Assembly (NCBI RefSeq): GCF_928392795.1
Contig: NZ_CAKMTJ010000008.1
Span: 62,001 to 126,000, forward strand
Source: Rothia nasimurium
GTDB taxonomy: Bacteria; Actinomycetota; Actinomycetes; Actinomycetales; Micrococcaceae
DNA length: 64,000 nt
Reading direction: 5' to 3'
How positions within the stretch are numbered: the first letter of the stretch is position 1; every line of letters starts with the position of its first letter. A program made the translations under genes and the position numbers. Below are positions 16,030 to 23,454 of the stretch, in pieces. Under the pieces are notes generated by a model. It was given only the letters and a program-made list of their open reading frames with translations. It had not been told where the DNA came from and did no database searches.

Positions 16030-16491
16030 ATGACTGCGCAGGCTCTCAAAAATACTGCGACTATCGAAACAAGCCAAGCTATGGCTCAGGAAGCCCACAA
16101 CCTTCTTGCTCACCTTGAGAAGTCACCCAAGCTGTCTGTGTCGCTGACTGTATCTGGCGAGGCCAGTGAAGTGCTCGGTGCGGAACTGGTCGCTGCTTTG
16201 AAAGCAACTCTGTCAATTATTAGTCAGGGAGGGCATGCACAAGTGATTGCTGCGCCCAAAGACCTTACTACGACTGTGGCTGCCCGACGCATTGGTGTAT
16301 CTCGCCCGACCCTCATGAAACTTATTCGTGAGGGAAAGATACCAGCCCATCAGGTAGGCACCCACTGGCGTGTTCGCACAGCTGATGTTGATGCCTACAG
16401 GGCGCAGCTACTTGCTGCGAAAACCGCCGAGCAGAAAGCTGCCTTCGAAGAGCTCATGAAACTTGACGAAGAGCTTGGAGTTTTAGACTAA
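16030..16491 (+). CDS. Excisionase-type HTH antitoxin of a PIN-toxin system
   Basis: 153 residues. The C-terminal half carries a MerR/excisionase-like helix-turn-helix (about residues 80-125): TTVAARRIGVSRPTLMKLIR, then the wing EGKIPAHQVGTHWRVRTADVDAY. The N-terminal half is a helical region of unknown function. This combination is typical of antitoxins encoded before VapC-like PIN ribonucleases. Indeed a PIN N-terminus follows 54 nt downstream, but broken. The gene has its own palindromic promoter region. Expected role: toxin neutralisation and autorepression; with the toxin gone, only the regulator function remains. Confidence 0.75.
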   Translation: MTAQALKNTATIETSQAMAQEAHNLLAHLEKSPKLSVSLTVSGEASEVLGAELVAALKATLSIISQGGHAQVIAAPKDLTTTVAARRIGVSRPTLMKLIREGKIPAHQVGTHWRVRTADVDAYRAQLLAAKTAEQKAAFEELMKLDEELGVLD

Positions 16492-16502
16492 ACAAAATAG
16501 AA

Positions 16503-16558
16503 ATATCGCTGCTTATGCTACCCATATCTTTAAGATGGGGTGGTATGAGCAGCGATAT
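16503..16558 (+). promoter_or_regulatory. Stem-loop covering the toxin start
   Basis: Arms ATATCGCTGCT (16503-16513) and AGCAGCGATAT (16548-16558) are perfect. The second arm begins in codon 2 of the decayed toxin. The purine-rich ribosome site and the ATG at 16545 lie inside the loop region, so the structure would hinder toxin translation. Confidence 0.5.
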
Positions 16559-16734
16559 CTATCGGATAGTTCTCGACACCAACGTACTCATGAGCAAGAC
16601 GTTGAGAGACTGGATTTTTCTCACCTGTATAGAAACGTAGGAATTCTGGTGCGACCGTGCCTAGCGTGCTTCGAAAAGCAGGAGCTTTGAATTTTGCTCG
16701 TTATCTCCAAACAGTGGTAATTCCGCGTTTATGA
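16545..16734 (+). pseudogene. Decayed PIN-domain (VapC-like) toxin
   Basis: ATG at 16545 encodes 31 residues with the PIN opening YRIVLDTNVLMSKTLRDW, including the first catalytic Asp, then TAG at 16638. In another frame, 16642-16734 encodes VPSVLRKAGALNFARYLQ. This resembles the C-terminal helix (LL-x-x-L-x-R-x-G-x-x-x-F) of VapC50-type toxins. About 130 residues between these ends are missing, so an internal deletion with frameshift is inferred. Confidence 0.65.
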
Positions 16735-16936
16735 TGCGGAGTCTCTTGGGGCAGATTGAAAACTTTAGGGCTTGCTCTTTTGGGTGCCCTGCGGGGATTG
16801 GTCGGTGAGTTTAAGGAGGTAAGAGTCTTTTCTTTATTTCATTCTGCCGGGGGAGTTCTTTTATCAGCAGGCTTGCTAAGCTGGCGGTAAGAGCGGGTAA
16901 AGAAGCCTGCTACCCGATGCCAGAAAGGACGCAGCC
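16735..16936. other. Non-coding stretch before the TPM gene
   Basis: No gene is seen. A 9-bp inverted repeat (AGCAGGCTT at 16866-16874, AAGCCTGCT at 16903-16911) lies 25-70 nt upstream of the TPM start and may be regulatory. Confidence 0.4.
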
Positions 16937-17950
16937 GTGAACCCTCAGACCGACATCACAAGCCCCCAGATCCAGAACAAGAAGCCGCCCCGCCGGCTCG
17001 CCGCCCTGCCCGCGCTAGCGGCGGCGGGCGTCCTCGCCCTTGCACCCCTGACCATGACGGCGGCCGAAGCAGCAGACCTACCTGCTGCGCCGGCGTCCGG
17101 CAACATTCGCGACGACGCCAACCTGCTCACCGACGCCGAAGAGAACACCCTCAACGACCTCATCGACCAGAAAAACCGGGGTACCGACCGCGCCCGCTTC
17201 GTTATCTACACCACCGACCAAAGCCCCGGTGACCTGCCCGACTACGCCACTGACCTGGGCAACGCCTGGGGCGTTGGCGACCAGGGTAAAGATAACGGAG
17301 CTGTGTTGGTCATCGATATGGAGGGCCGTGAAACCTTCATCGCGGTCGCCGACGGCGCCGGGGACTACATCAGCGATTCTGAGGCAGAAACCATCGCCAA
17401 CGACGTCCTGGGCCCCTACCTCACCGACGGCAACTATGCCGCCGGTCTAGAGACCACCATCGACGAAATCTATGCCGCCGCAGAAACCGAAAGCGCCGAT
17501 AGCAACCTGATTCTCTGGGGCGTCCTGGGCACCCTGGGTGCCGTTGCCGCGATTATTGTTGGGTGGGTTTTCCGCGACTACCGCAAGGTCAAGCGGGATG
17601 CCGAGGACGAGATGCGCCGGGCCAAGGAGGAGAACCCCGGCCTGAGCATTCCCGACGATATGCGCCGTGACTACATCAAATACCGCTATGCCAACCGCAC
17701 CGCCCCGGCAGACCCCGACCAGCGCGAGGCCGAGCTTGCTGAGCAGGAAGCGGAGAACAAGGACACCTACACCCGCTACGCCCCCACCTTTAGCACCTGG
17801 CTACCCCTCTACGCGACCATGCCCCACCTCTACTCGGGCAGCAATCACGTGCCGGAAAATTCGGGAGCATCAGGGGGTAGCTTCTCGGGCGGCTCATCCT
17901 TCGGCGGCGGCGGAGGCTTCAGCGGCGGCGGTGGAGGCGGACGCTTCTAG
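16937..17950 (+). CDS. TPM-domain secreted/membrane protein
   Basis: 337 residues, GTG start. An N-terminal signal-like segment (LAALPALAAAGVLALAPLTM) ends in AEAADLPAAP. The TPM domain spans about residues 50-175, with NIRDDANLLTDAEENTLNDL, RFVIYTTDQSPGD and NAWGVGDQGKDNGAVLVID, the usual TPM motifs. One membrane helix (NLILWGVLGTLGAVAAIIVG, about 191-210) is followed by a basic, charged cytoplasmic segment and a Gly/Ser-rich tail (GGGGGFSGGGGGGRF). TPM proteins are linked to membrane protein quality control and photosystem repair in other lineages; the function in actinobacteria is not settled. Confidence 0.85.
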   Translation: MNPQTDITSPQIQNKKPPRRLAALPALAAAGVLALAPLTMTAAEAADLPAAPASGNIRDDANLLTDAEENTLNDLIDQKNRGTDRARFVIYTTDQSPGDLPDYATDLGNAWGVGDQGKDNGAVLVIDMEGRETFIAVADGAGDYISDSEAETIANDVLGPYLTDGNYAAGLETTIDEIYAAAETESADSNLILWGVLGTLGAVAAIIVGWVFRDYRKVKRDAEDEMRRAKEENPGLSIPDDMRRDYIKYRYANRTAPADPDQREAELAEQEAENKDTYTRYAPTFSTWLPLYATMPHLYSGSNHVPENSGASGGSFSGGSSFGGGGGFSGGGGGGRF

Positions 17951-17980
17951 CCCCGGCGGCGCTGCTCGCTAGTACTGAAG

Positions 17981-18037
17981 GTAATCGAAAACTTCATCTG
18001 CATGTTCTTTGAACGCGCAGATGAAGTTTTCGATTAC
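17981..18037. terminator. 57-nt palindromic stem-loop, copy B
   Basis: Perfect main stem ATCGAAAACTTCATCTGC against GCAGATGAAGTTTTCGAT within a fully symmetric 57-nt element, with an inner GTTC/GAAC stem. It lies between convergent TPM and pdxT genes. It is homologous to the copy at 2931-2987 with compensatory substitutions. Confidence 0.75.
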
Positions 18038-18054
18038 CCACAAGAAGCGAGAGC

Positions 18055-18690
18055 CTAGGACGCCTCCGCCCGGCTAGCCAGACCCAGCAGGGCCCGGTGC
18101 ACGGTGGTGTCGCCGGTGAGCTCCGGGTGGAAGGAGATACCCAGCAGGTGCCCCTGCCGCACGCCGACAACCTGCCCGGCGTGACGAGCCAGGACGATGA
18201 CGTCCGCCCCCACCCGGGTGACAATGGGTGCGCGGATGAAGGCGGCCTTCACTGATACCTGCCCGCCTGTATCGGTAAGCTGACCGGAGTCGTCCGCCTC
18301 GGTAGCGCCCCAGGTCAGCTCGGTTTCTGCCGAGTCAACCTGGGAGCCAAAGGCGTTGCGGCGCACGGTCACATCGAGCAGACCCAGGGTTTGCTGGGCT
18401 GCCGCCGGGTCCTCAATCCCCTGAGCCAGAAGAATCAGCCCGGCGCAGGTGCCCAGGGTGGGCAGGCCACCTGCGATAACGTCAATGAGGGGCTGGCGCA
18501 GGCCAAAAATCCTGGTCAACCGGTCAATGGTCGTCGATTCCCCACCGGGAAGAACCAGGGCATCCAGCCCCTCCAACTGCTCGGGGCGCTTGACCAAAAC
18601 CACCTGCGCCCCCAGCTTCTCCAGCAGGGACGCGTGCTCAGCGACCCCGCCCTGCAGGGCAAGGACGCCAACAACAGGGGGAAAATTCAC
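18055..18690 (-). CDS. pdxT: PdxT, glutaminase subunit of PLP synthase
   Basis: 211 residues. Class-I glutaminase features are clear: GVLALQGGVAEHASLLEKLG at the N-terminus, the oxyanion motif LVLPGGESTTIDRL, the nucleophile Cys in GTCAGLILLA (about residue 82) and the catalytic His-x-Glu in GISFHPELTGD. It releases ammonia from glutamine for PdxS to build pyridoxal 5'-phosphate from ribose 5-phosphate and glyceraldehyde 3-phosphate. The GTG start overlaps the pdxS stop by 1 nt, so the two are translationally coupled. The promoter lies upstream of pdxS. Confidence 0.95.
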   Translation of the reverse strand: MNFPPVVGVLALQGGVAEHASLLEKLGAQVVLVKRPEQLEGLDALVLPGGESTTIDRLTRIFGLRQPLIDVIAGGLPTLGTCAGLILLAQGIEDPAAAQQTLGLLDVTVRRNAFGSQVDSAETELTWGATEADDSGQLTDTGGQVSVKAAFIRAPIVTRVGADVIVLARHAGQVVGVRQGHLLGISFHPELTGDTTVHRALLGLASRAEAS

Positions 18691-19607
18691 TACCAGCCAC
18701 GCTCCGCCAGGCGGTGGGGGGCGGGCAGGTCTGCCACGTTGATACCGACCATGGCCTCGCCCAGGCCGCGGGAGGCGTCCGCAACCGCTGCAGGGTCGTT
18801 GTAGAAGGCGGTTGCCTTAACGATCGCCTTGGCGCGCGCCTCGGGGTTGCCCGACTTGAAGATGCCGGAGCCGACGAAGACACCGTCCGCACCCAGTTGC
18901 ATCATCATGGCTGCATCCGCCGGGGTTGCCACGCCACCGGCAGTGAAAAGGACGACCGGCAGCTTGCCGGTCTCGGCCACCTCGCGCACCAGCTCGTAGG
19001 GGGCAGCCAGCTCCTTGGCCTTGACGTAGAGCAGGTCGGGGGCGGTGGCGTGCAGGGCCTGCAACTCGGCAATCTGGGTCTTGATGGTGCGAATGTGCTT
19101 GGTGGCTTCAGAGACGTCACCGGTGCCAGCTTCACCCTTGGAACGGATCATGGCAGCGCCCTCGGTGATACGGCGCAGGGCCTCACCCAGGTTGGTGGCG
19201 CCGCAGACAAAGGGCACCTTAAAGGCGTGCTTGTCGATGTGATTGACGTAGTCAGCGGGGGAAAGCACCTCGGACTCGTCGATGTAGTCCACCTTGAGGT
19301 GCTCAAGAATCTGGGCCTCAACGAAGTGACCGATACGGGCCTTAGCCATAACGGGAATAGAGACGGCGTCGATGATTCCCTCGATCATGTCGGGGTCGCT
19401 CATGCGGGCCACGCCGCCCTGGGCGCGGATATCGGCGGGTACACGTTCGAGGGCCATGACGGCTACGGCGCCGGCATCCTCTGCGATTTTTGCCTGTTCG
19501 GGGGTGACGACGTCCATGATGACGCCGCCCTTGAGCATGTCGGCTAGGCCGCGCTTGACGAGGGGGGAGCCGGTAACGGTGGTTTCTGCGGTGTTGTGTT
19601 CAGTCAT
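18690..19607 (-). CDS. pdxS: PdxS, PLP synthase lyase subunit
   Basis: 305 residues, the expected length. Diagnostic PdxS motifs: [86 protein letters not shown] and [15 protein letters not shown]. It forms dodecameric TIM-barrel rings carrying PdxT and makes PLP. ATG at 19607. Upstream, two reverse-strand boxes resemble the PdxR recognition sequence I recall for Corynebacterium, and a PdxR-like gene lies about 2.2 kb away at 21795. Normally pdxR and pdxST are divergent neighbours; here a GH16 gene lies between them. Confidence 0.96.
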   Translation of the reverse strand: MTEHNTAETTVTGSPLVKRGLADMLKGGVIMDVVTPEQAKIAEDAGAVAVMALERVPADIRAQGGVARMSDPDMIEGIIDAVSIPVMAKARIGHFVEAQILEHLKVDYIDESEVLSPADYVNHIDKHAFKVPFVCGATNLGEALRRITEGAAMIRSKGEAGTGDVSEATKHIRTIKTQIAELQALHATAPDLLYVKAKELAAPYELVREVAETGKLPVVLFTAGGVATPADAAMMMQLGADGVFVGSGIFKSGNPEARAKAIVKATAFYNDPAAVADASRGLGEAMVGINVADLPAPHRLAERGW

Positions 19608-19641
19608 GGTTTCAACTGTGCCCGCCGATGTGGCCTAAGAA

Positions 19642-19677
19642 TAGGGCCAGTTTCTAGCAAAGTTTTTAGACCACAGG
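19642..19677 (-). promoter_or_regulatory. Two PdxR-like boxes before pdxS
   Basis: On the reverse strand: CCTGTGGTCTA (19667-19677) and AAACTGGCCCTA (19642-19653), in direct repeat 35-70 nt upstream of the pdxS ATG. They resemble the motif AAAGTGGW-CTA that I recall for C. glutamicum PdxR. The match is by eye and from memory. Confidence 0.5.
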
Positions 19678-19717
19678 TAGCGAGGCGGACGCCCGTCAGC
19701 ACGTTTTAGGGGGCAAT

Positions 19718-19961
19718 TTGTCCCCAAAAGCTAAAATTTTGCCCCCTCCATGCCGAAGGGTGAAGAGGTTTGGGGGACAAAACTGCAGCAAAATCTTTGA
19801 AAAAATGAGCTGATTTGCCCAAAAAACCCGACCTTGGGGACAGGCTGAAAATTTTTTCCAAAAAATTTTTTCACCAGACAAGCTAGACTTTACAAGGCAA
19901 AACAAAAATACTTGATGCGGAAAGTGGCATTTTTGTCCCCATCTCGCCTTGTCTTGTCCCC
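19718..19961. repeat. Cluster of TTGTCCCC motifs upstream of the GH16 gene
   Basis: Exact TTGTCCCC at 19718-19725, 19933-19940 and 19954-19961; exact complement GGGGACAA at 19773-19780; a 7-of-8 copy (GGGGACAG) at 19836-19843. The stretch is strikingly AT-rich apart from these G/C boxes, with runs such as AATTTTTTCC and AAAAAATTTTTTC. The last copy overlaps the predicted promoter. Confidence 0.55.
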
Positions 19962-19976
19962 CAAACGTCCTATAAA
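19949..19976 (+). promoter_or_regulatory. Predicted promoter of the GH16 gene
   Basis: -35 TTGTCT (19949-19954), 16-bp spacer, -10 TATAAA (19971-19976). Transcription would start near 19983, immediately before the hairpin array. It would give a leader of about 160 nt. Confidence 0.55.
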
Positions 19977-19996
19977 GTTTTCAACCGAAGCACAAA

Positions 19997-20104
19997 GGGC
20001 TAACCCAAAGCCCACAGGCTCCACCCAGGAGCCACACGAACCCACCCAGGGTTCACCCCGAGATTCCCCAAGAATCTCAACCACCCCAGCTCTCCCCAAG
20101 AGCT
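19997..20104 (+). promoter_or_regulatory. Five tandem small hairpins in the GH16 mRNA leader
   Basis: Stem pairs in order: GGGCT/AGCCC (19997-20013), GGCTCC/GGAGCC (20017-20033), GAACCC/GGGTTC (20038-20054), GAGATTC/GAATCTC (20060-20078), AGCTCT/AGAGCT (20088-20104). Loops are AACCCAA, ACCCA, ACCCA, CCCAA and CCCCA. Stem sequences all differ, but the loop is always a CCC-A motif, and stems are separated by 3-9 nt. No coding sequence is present. Such an array could protect the mRNA 5' end or bind a protein or RNA through the C-rich loops. Confidence 0.7.
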
Positions 20105-20143
20105 TCCCATCCCAAACAAGTACACACGAAAGAGACCCAAGCC

Positions 20144-21595
20144 ATGCTTTCTGTATCCCGCCGCAACTTCCTGTCACTGACCGCCGCTACCGCCGTTGCA
20201 ACCGCGCTGACCACCCAGGCTGCGCACGCAAACACCGGTATGGTACTCAACGGTGAAGGCCTGAAATCAGGCGTCCTGCGCTTTACCCCCCTGGCAGACA
20301 TCAACTACACCTCCCCCTTCGCTCAGGCATTCACCGACGCTCGTGCCTTCACTACCGTAGGCACCAAGCACTCAGACGCCCTGGTGGAAGCAACCTACAC
20401 CACCTCGCGTCCTGCAGCAGGTACCATTTACACCCGCGTCATCGCACGACGCAACAGCACCGGTCGTGACTACTACACCGCGATGCTCTCCATCGCCCAC
20501 AGCGGCACTATGACCCTGCATATCGAGCGTGTGATCAACCACCGCACCGTTGTACTCGGTCAGAAGGTTCTTGCAACCGCTGCCCCCACCTCAGCTTTCT
20601 CCTACGAGCTGGCTCTGTCTGTCCGCGCAACCCGTCTGGTTGCTCAGGTCATCATCAACGGCCAGGCCGTTGAGAACCTGGTATGCAACGACGACCAGGT
20701 CCCCTTCCACGCAACCCCCCAGGGTACTGGCACCGGTATCAGCGCCTACGCAGGCCGCACCGTCCCCTCCACCCACCTGGTCAAGGTTGAGAAGTCCAAG
20801 GCAGATAACTGGGGCGAGCACCGCGGCGCTCTGACCGCTACTGGCTGGGGCAAGCTCATCTTCGAAGATGACTTCAACAACGGCGCGATCGACGGCGCTA
20901 AGTGGCGCGTGCGCGATAAGTCCTACGTAGGCTACGACTCCGGCGTCAACCTCAAGGAAGCCGTCACCATGGGTGACTCCTCCACCAAGATCTGGCTGAA
21001 GAAGCTGGCTACCCCCGTCACCTACAAGGACGGCAAGCTGCGCGAATGGGCCACCGGCTACATCGACACCATGGGCAAGTTCTCCGCTGAGAGCTTCCGC
21101 CTGGAATACCGCGCTAAGCAGCCCGCCTCAAACCCCACCCACATCGGCGCCTGGGGCGGCATCTGGATGCGCCCCAACAACACCGCTCTGCTCGGTGAAA
21201 TCGACATCTCCGAGTCCTACGGCTACGCTTCCGGCAAGCAGAAGGTTGATATCTCCAACCGTTCCGAGGGCACTGTGCACTACGGCCAGCAGCAGGGTAA
21301 CAAGGCTAAGAAGAACGCCCTGATTCCCGTACTGGGCCAGAACCTTGCCGATGAATACCACACCTGGGCAGTTGAGAAGACTCCTGCCGGTATCAAGTTC
21401 TTCTTTGACGGGGTTGAATACCTGTTCGTCTCGTCAGAGGATCCTCGCTACCAGGCCGCACTGCCTGCTGGTGAGAAGTTCAACATCCGTTTGTGCATGC
21501 AGGCAGGCAATGCCTACTGGGGTGGCCTCGCTGAGACCACCGCGGATTGCGCAATCGAGGTTGACTACGTACGCGTTTGGGAGTACGTAGGCTAG
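20144..21595 (+). CDS. Tat-exported glycoside hydrolase family 16-like protein
   Basis: 483 residues. The N-terminus SRRNFLSLTAATAVATALTT is a twin-arginine signal (Arg6-Arg7), with cleavage expected near AHA-NTG. Residues about 30-230 look like a beta-sandwich, concanavalin-like module. The GH16 domain follows from about residue 240 (LIFEDDFNNGAIDGAKWRV). The catalytic signature is GEIDISE, with Glu352, Asp354 and Glu357 as nucleophile, assistant and acid/base. Substrates of the family are beta-1,3/1,4 glucans and galactans; the exact one is unknown. Codon use is strongly biased to C-ending codons, which suggests high expression. Its own AT-rich promoter region and hairpin leader precede it, and two terminators follow. 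Confidence 0.8.
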   Translation: MLSVSRRNFLSLTAATAVATALTTQAAHANTGMVLNGEGLKSGVLRFTPLADINYTSPFAQAFTDARAFTTVGTKHSDALVEATYTTSRPAAGTIYTRVIARRNSTGRDYYTAMLSIAHSGTMTLHIERVINHRTVVLGQKVLATAAPTSAFSYELALSVRATRLVAQVIINGQAVENLVCNDDQVPFHATPQGTGTGISAYAGRTVPSTHLVKVEKSKADNWGEHRGALTATGWGKLIFEDDFNNGAIDGAKWRVRDKSYVGYDSGVNLKEAVTMGDSSTKIWLKKLATPVTYKDGKLREWATGYIDTMGKFSAESFRLEYRAKQPASNPTHIGAWGGIWMRPNNTALLGEIDISESYGYASGKQKVDISNRSEGTVHYGQQQGNKAKKNALIPVLGQNLADEYHTWAVEKTPAGIKFFFDGVEYLFVSSEDPRYQAALPAGEKFNIRLCMQAGNAYWGGLAETTADCAIEVDYVRVWEYVG

Positions 21596-21626
21596 TCAGA
21601 TTCCCTGGGAAGAATCTGATGCGAGA

Positions 21627-21660
21627 GGGGTACCGGCGCCAGCAGCCCGGTGCCCCTTTT
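21627..21660 (+). terminator. Terminator 1 after the GH16 gene
   Basis: Arms GGGGTACCGG (21627-21636) and CCGGTGCCCC (21647-21656), one G-U pair, followed by TTTT. Confidence 0.8.
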
Positions 21661-21677
21661 CGTTATGTTTGGGATAG

Positions 21678-21712
21678 ATGCCCGCCGCGTGTGCTTCGCG
21701 GCGGGCATTTTT
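21678..21712 (+). terminator. Terminator 2 after the GH16 gene
   Basis: Perfect 12-bp arms ATGCCCGCCGCG (21678-21689) and CGCGGCGGGCAT (21697-21708), followed by TTTT. A tandem back-up terminator fits a strongly transcribed gene. Confidence 0.8.
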
Positions 21713-21794
21713 CGTGGTGGACATTTGTCGTGGGGTACGGACGCCGGTGGGTTAATATCGGGGGAGCGCGGCTTTGATGTGAGGGGAGTGTGGC

Positions 21795-23396
21795 GTGGCG
21801 GGGTATTCGCGGTTTGATCAGTTGCCGGTGAGCGTGTCGCGGTCGGCGCCGGGTTCTTTGCCGTCGCAGGTGGCTGAGCAGATTCGGGCTCTGGTGCTGG
21901 GTGGTTTTCTGGTGGCGGGGGACCCGATGCCTTCTACTCGCGCGCTGGCTGAGCGCCTGAATGTTTCACGTGGAACGGTTGTTTTTGCGTATGAGCAACT
22001 GGTGGGTGAGGGCTATTTAACCAGCGGACGCGGCGGCACCCGCGTGGCTGGAAACCTCACTCTGAGTGCCCCGCAGTTTCCTGGGGTTCCCGCCTCCGTG
22101 GGAGGAGCGGGTCCCGTCCAGCCCCCTGCTGGGAGCGGAGAAATGGGGCGGACGTCCGCGCACAGGAGGGTGCCGATCACCTCTCCTGCTGACACGGCTA
22201 ACCGTGACCTCATCGACCTTCGCCCCGGTAGTCCCGATACCTCTCTGGTGGCAAGCTCCACCTGGCGGGCTGCCTGGCGGCAGGCCGCTGCCAATCCGGG
22301 TACTGCGCACCCGCCGGCGGGGTCCTACGAGCTGAGGGTGCAGCTGGCTGAGCACCTGAGACTCATGCGATCGGTGCTACGCACCCCCGATGACCTCTTG
22401 GTAACTGCCGGTGCCCGTGATGGCTTCCGACTGATTCTTACCGCCCTGCGGCGCAGGGTGCGCAACCGTCCGCTTCGTATTGCGGTGGAGAACCCCGGCT
22501 ACCCCTCCCTGCATCGCATTCCTCTGGCCTTTGGTCACGAAATCCTACCTATCGAGGTTGATGAACAGGGGCTCAACCCTGCCCACCTGCCTACGGGGCC
22601 TAACCGGCCCGACTTCGTCCTGATAGCTCCTAGCCACCAGTACCCTCTGGGAGCTTCCATGCCGCTGGCGCGCCGCCTGGAACTGCTGGCCTGGGCGCGC
22701 ACCCACGACGCCCTGCTGGTTGAAGACGACTACGATTCTGAGCTGCGCTATGTGGGCGACCCCCTGCCGGCTCTAGCTTCTCTTGACCGCTCACCTCTGC
22801 CAGGTGGGGCCGAAGCGCATCCGGCCCGGTGGGCATCTGACCGGGTGGTAACTCTCGGATCCTTTGCCAAGATGCTGGCACCCGGCCTCAACCTGGGCTA
22901 TGTGGTGGCCCCGCGACACCTACAGGCAGACCTGCTGGAATTGCGTGCTGACCTGGGTAATCCGGTCTCCTCGGTAGTGCAGGACGCCCTGGCCGCCTTT
23001 CTTGCCGCAGGCGGAGTGCGCCGCCATACGGCGCGTATGCGTCGGGTTTACCGCGGACGCCGGGAGCAAGTGCTCACAGCCTTGGAGGGTCTAGCCGGTC
23101 CGCAGGTATTGCCCATGGACGGAGGCCTGCATGCAGTGATTTATCTCCCCGGTGCCGACCCTGCCCGGGGCACAAGCCTTGAGCAGGACCTGGTTGCCAC
23201 TGCCCATTCAACCGGTGTACTGGTGGCCCCGCTGGGGGACTACTGGTCAGCCCGGGCAGAAACCGGTGAAGGCCTCTATGGGTTGGTTCTAGGTTTTGGT
23301 GCGGTCAGTGACCGTAAGCTGGCTCTGGGTCTGGCGCGTCTGCGGCAGGTGCTTGAGGGCTACTCTTTCGATGGAGGTGCCCCAACAGGCCAGTAG
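21795..23396 (+). CDS. pdxR: MocR/GntR regulator, probable PdxR
   Basis: 533 residues, GTG start. N-terminal GntR winged helix (about residues 18-85: QVAEQIRALVLGGFLVAGDP, then LAERLNVSRGTVVFAYEQL) and a long linker. The C-terminal fold-type I aminotransferase-like domain has NPGYPSLHRIPLAFGHEILP, ESDYDSE-type LLVEDDYDSELRY and the PLP-lysine loop TLGSFAKMLAPGLNLGYVV. This is the MocR architecture. PdxR members sense PLP and activate pdxST. pdxST lies about 2.2 kb upstream with two PdxR-like boxes, so the assignment to PdxR is reasonable although other MocR types exist. The gene is isolated by terminators upstream. Confidence 0.75.
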   Translation: MAGYSRFDQLPVSVSRSAPGSLPSQVAEQIRALVLGGFLVAGDPMPSTRALAERLNVSRGTVVFAYEQLVGEGYLTSGRGGTRVAGNLTLSAPQFPGVPASVGGAGPVQPPAGSGEMGRTSAHRRVPITSPADTANRDLIDLRPGSPDTSLVASSTWRAAWRQAAANPGTAHPPAGSYELRVQLAEHLRLMRSVLRTPDDLLVTAGARDGFRLILTALRRRVRNRPLRIAVENPGYPSLHRIPLAFGHEILPIEVDEQGLNPAHLPTGPNRPDFVLIAPSHQYPLGASMPLARRLELLAWARTHDALLVEDDYDSELRYVGDPLPALASLDRSPLPGGAEAHPARWASDRVVTLGSFAKMLAPGLNLGYVVAPRHLQADLLELRADLGNPVSSVVQDALAAFLAAGGVRRHTARMRRVYRGRREQVLTALEGLAGPQVLPMDGGLHAVIYLPGADPARGTSLEQDLVATAHSTGVLVAPLGDYWSARAETGEGLYGLVLGFGAVSDRKLALGLARLRQVLEGYSFDGGAPTGQ

Positions 23397-23454
23397 TGCG
23401 TAACAGGCTGCCGGTAGCTCAGCGGCGGTCAGCTTGGCTGGTTAGACTGGTGGG

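Noticed and set aside
19660..19980. AT-rich region considered as a replication origin
   Set aside because: No DnaA-box series (TTATCCACA-like) and no dnaA/dnaN/gyrB neighbours. Its boxes are TTGTCCCC.
19696..20177. Short frames between pdxS and the GH16 gene
   Set aside because: Low-complexity Phe/Lys-rich or Pro-rich peptides without ribosome sites. The region is better explained as promoter and leader.
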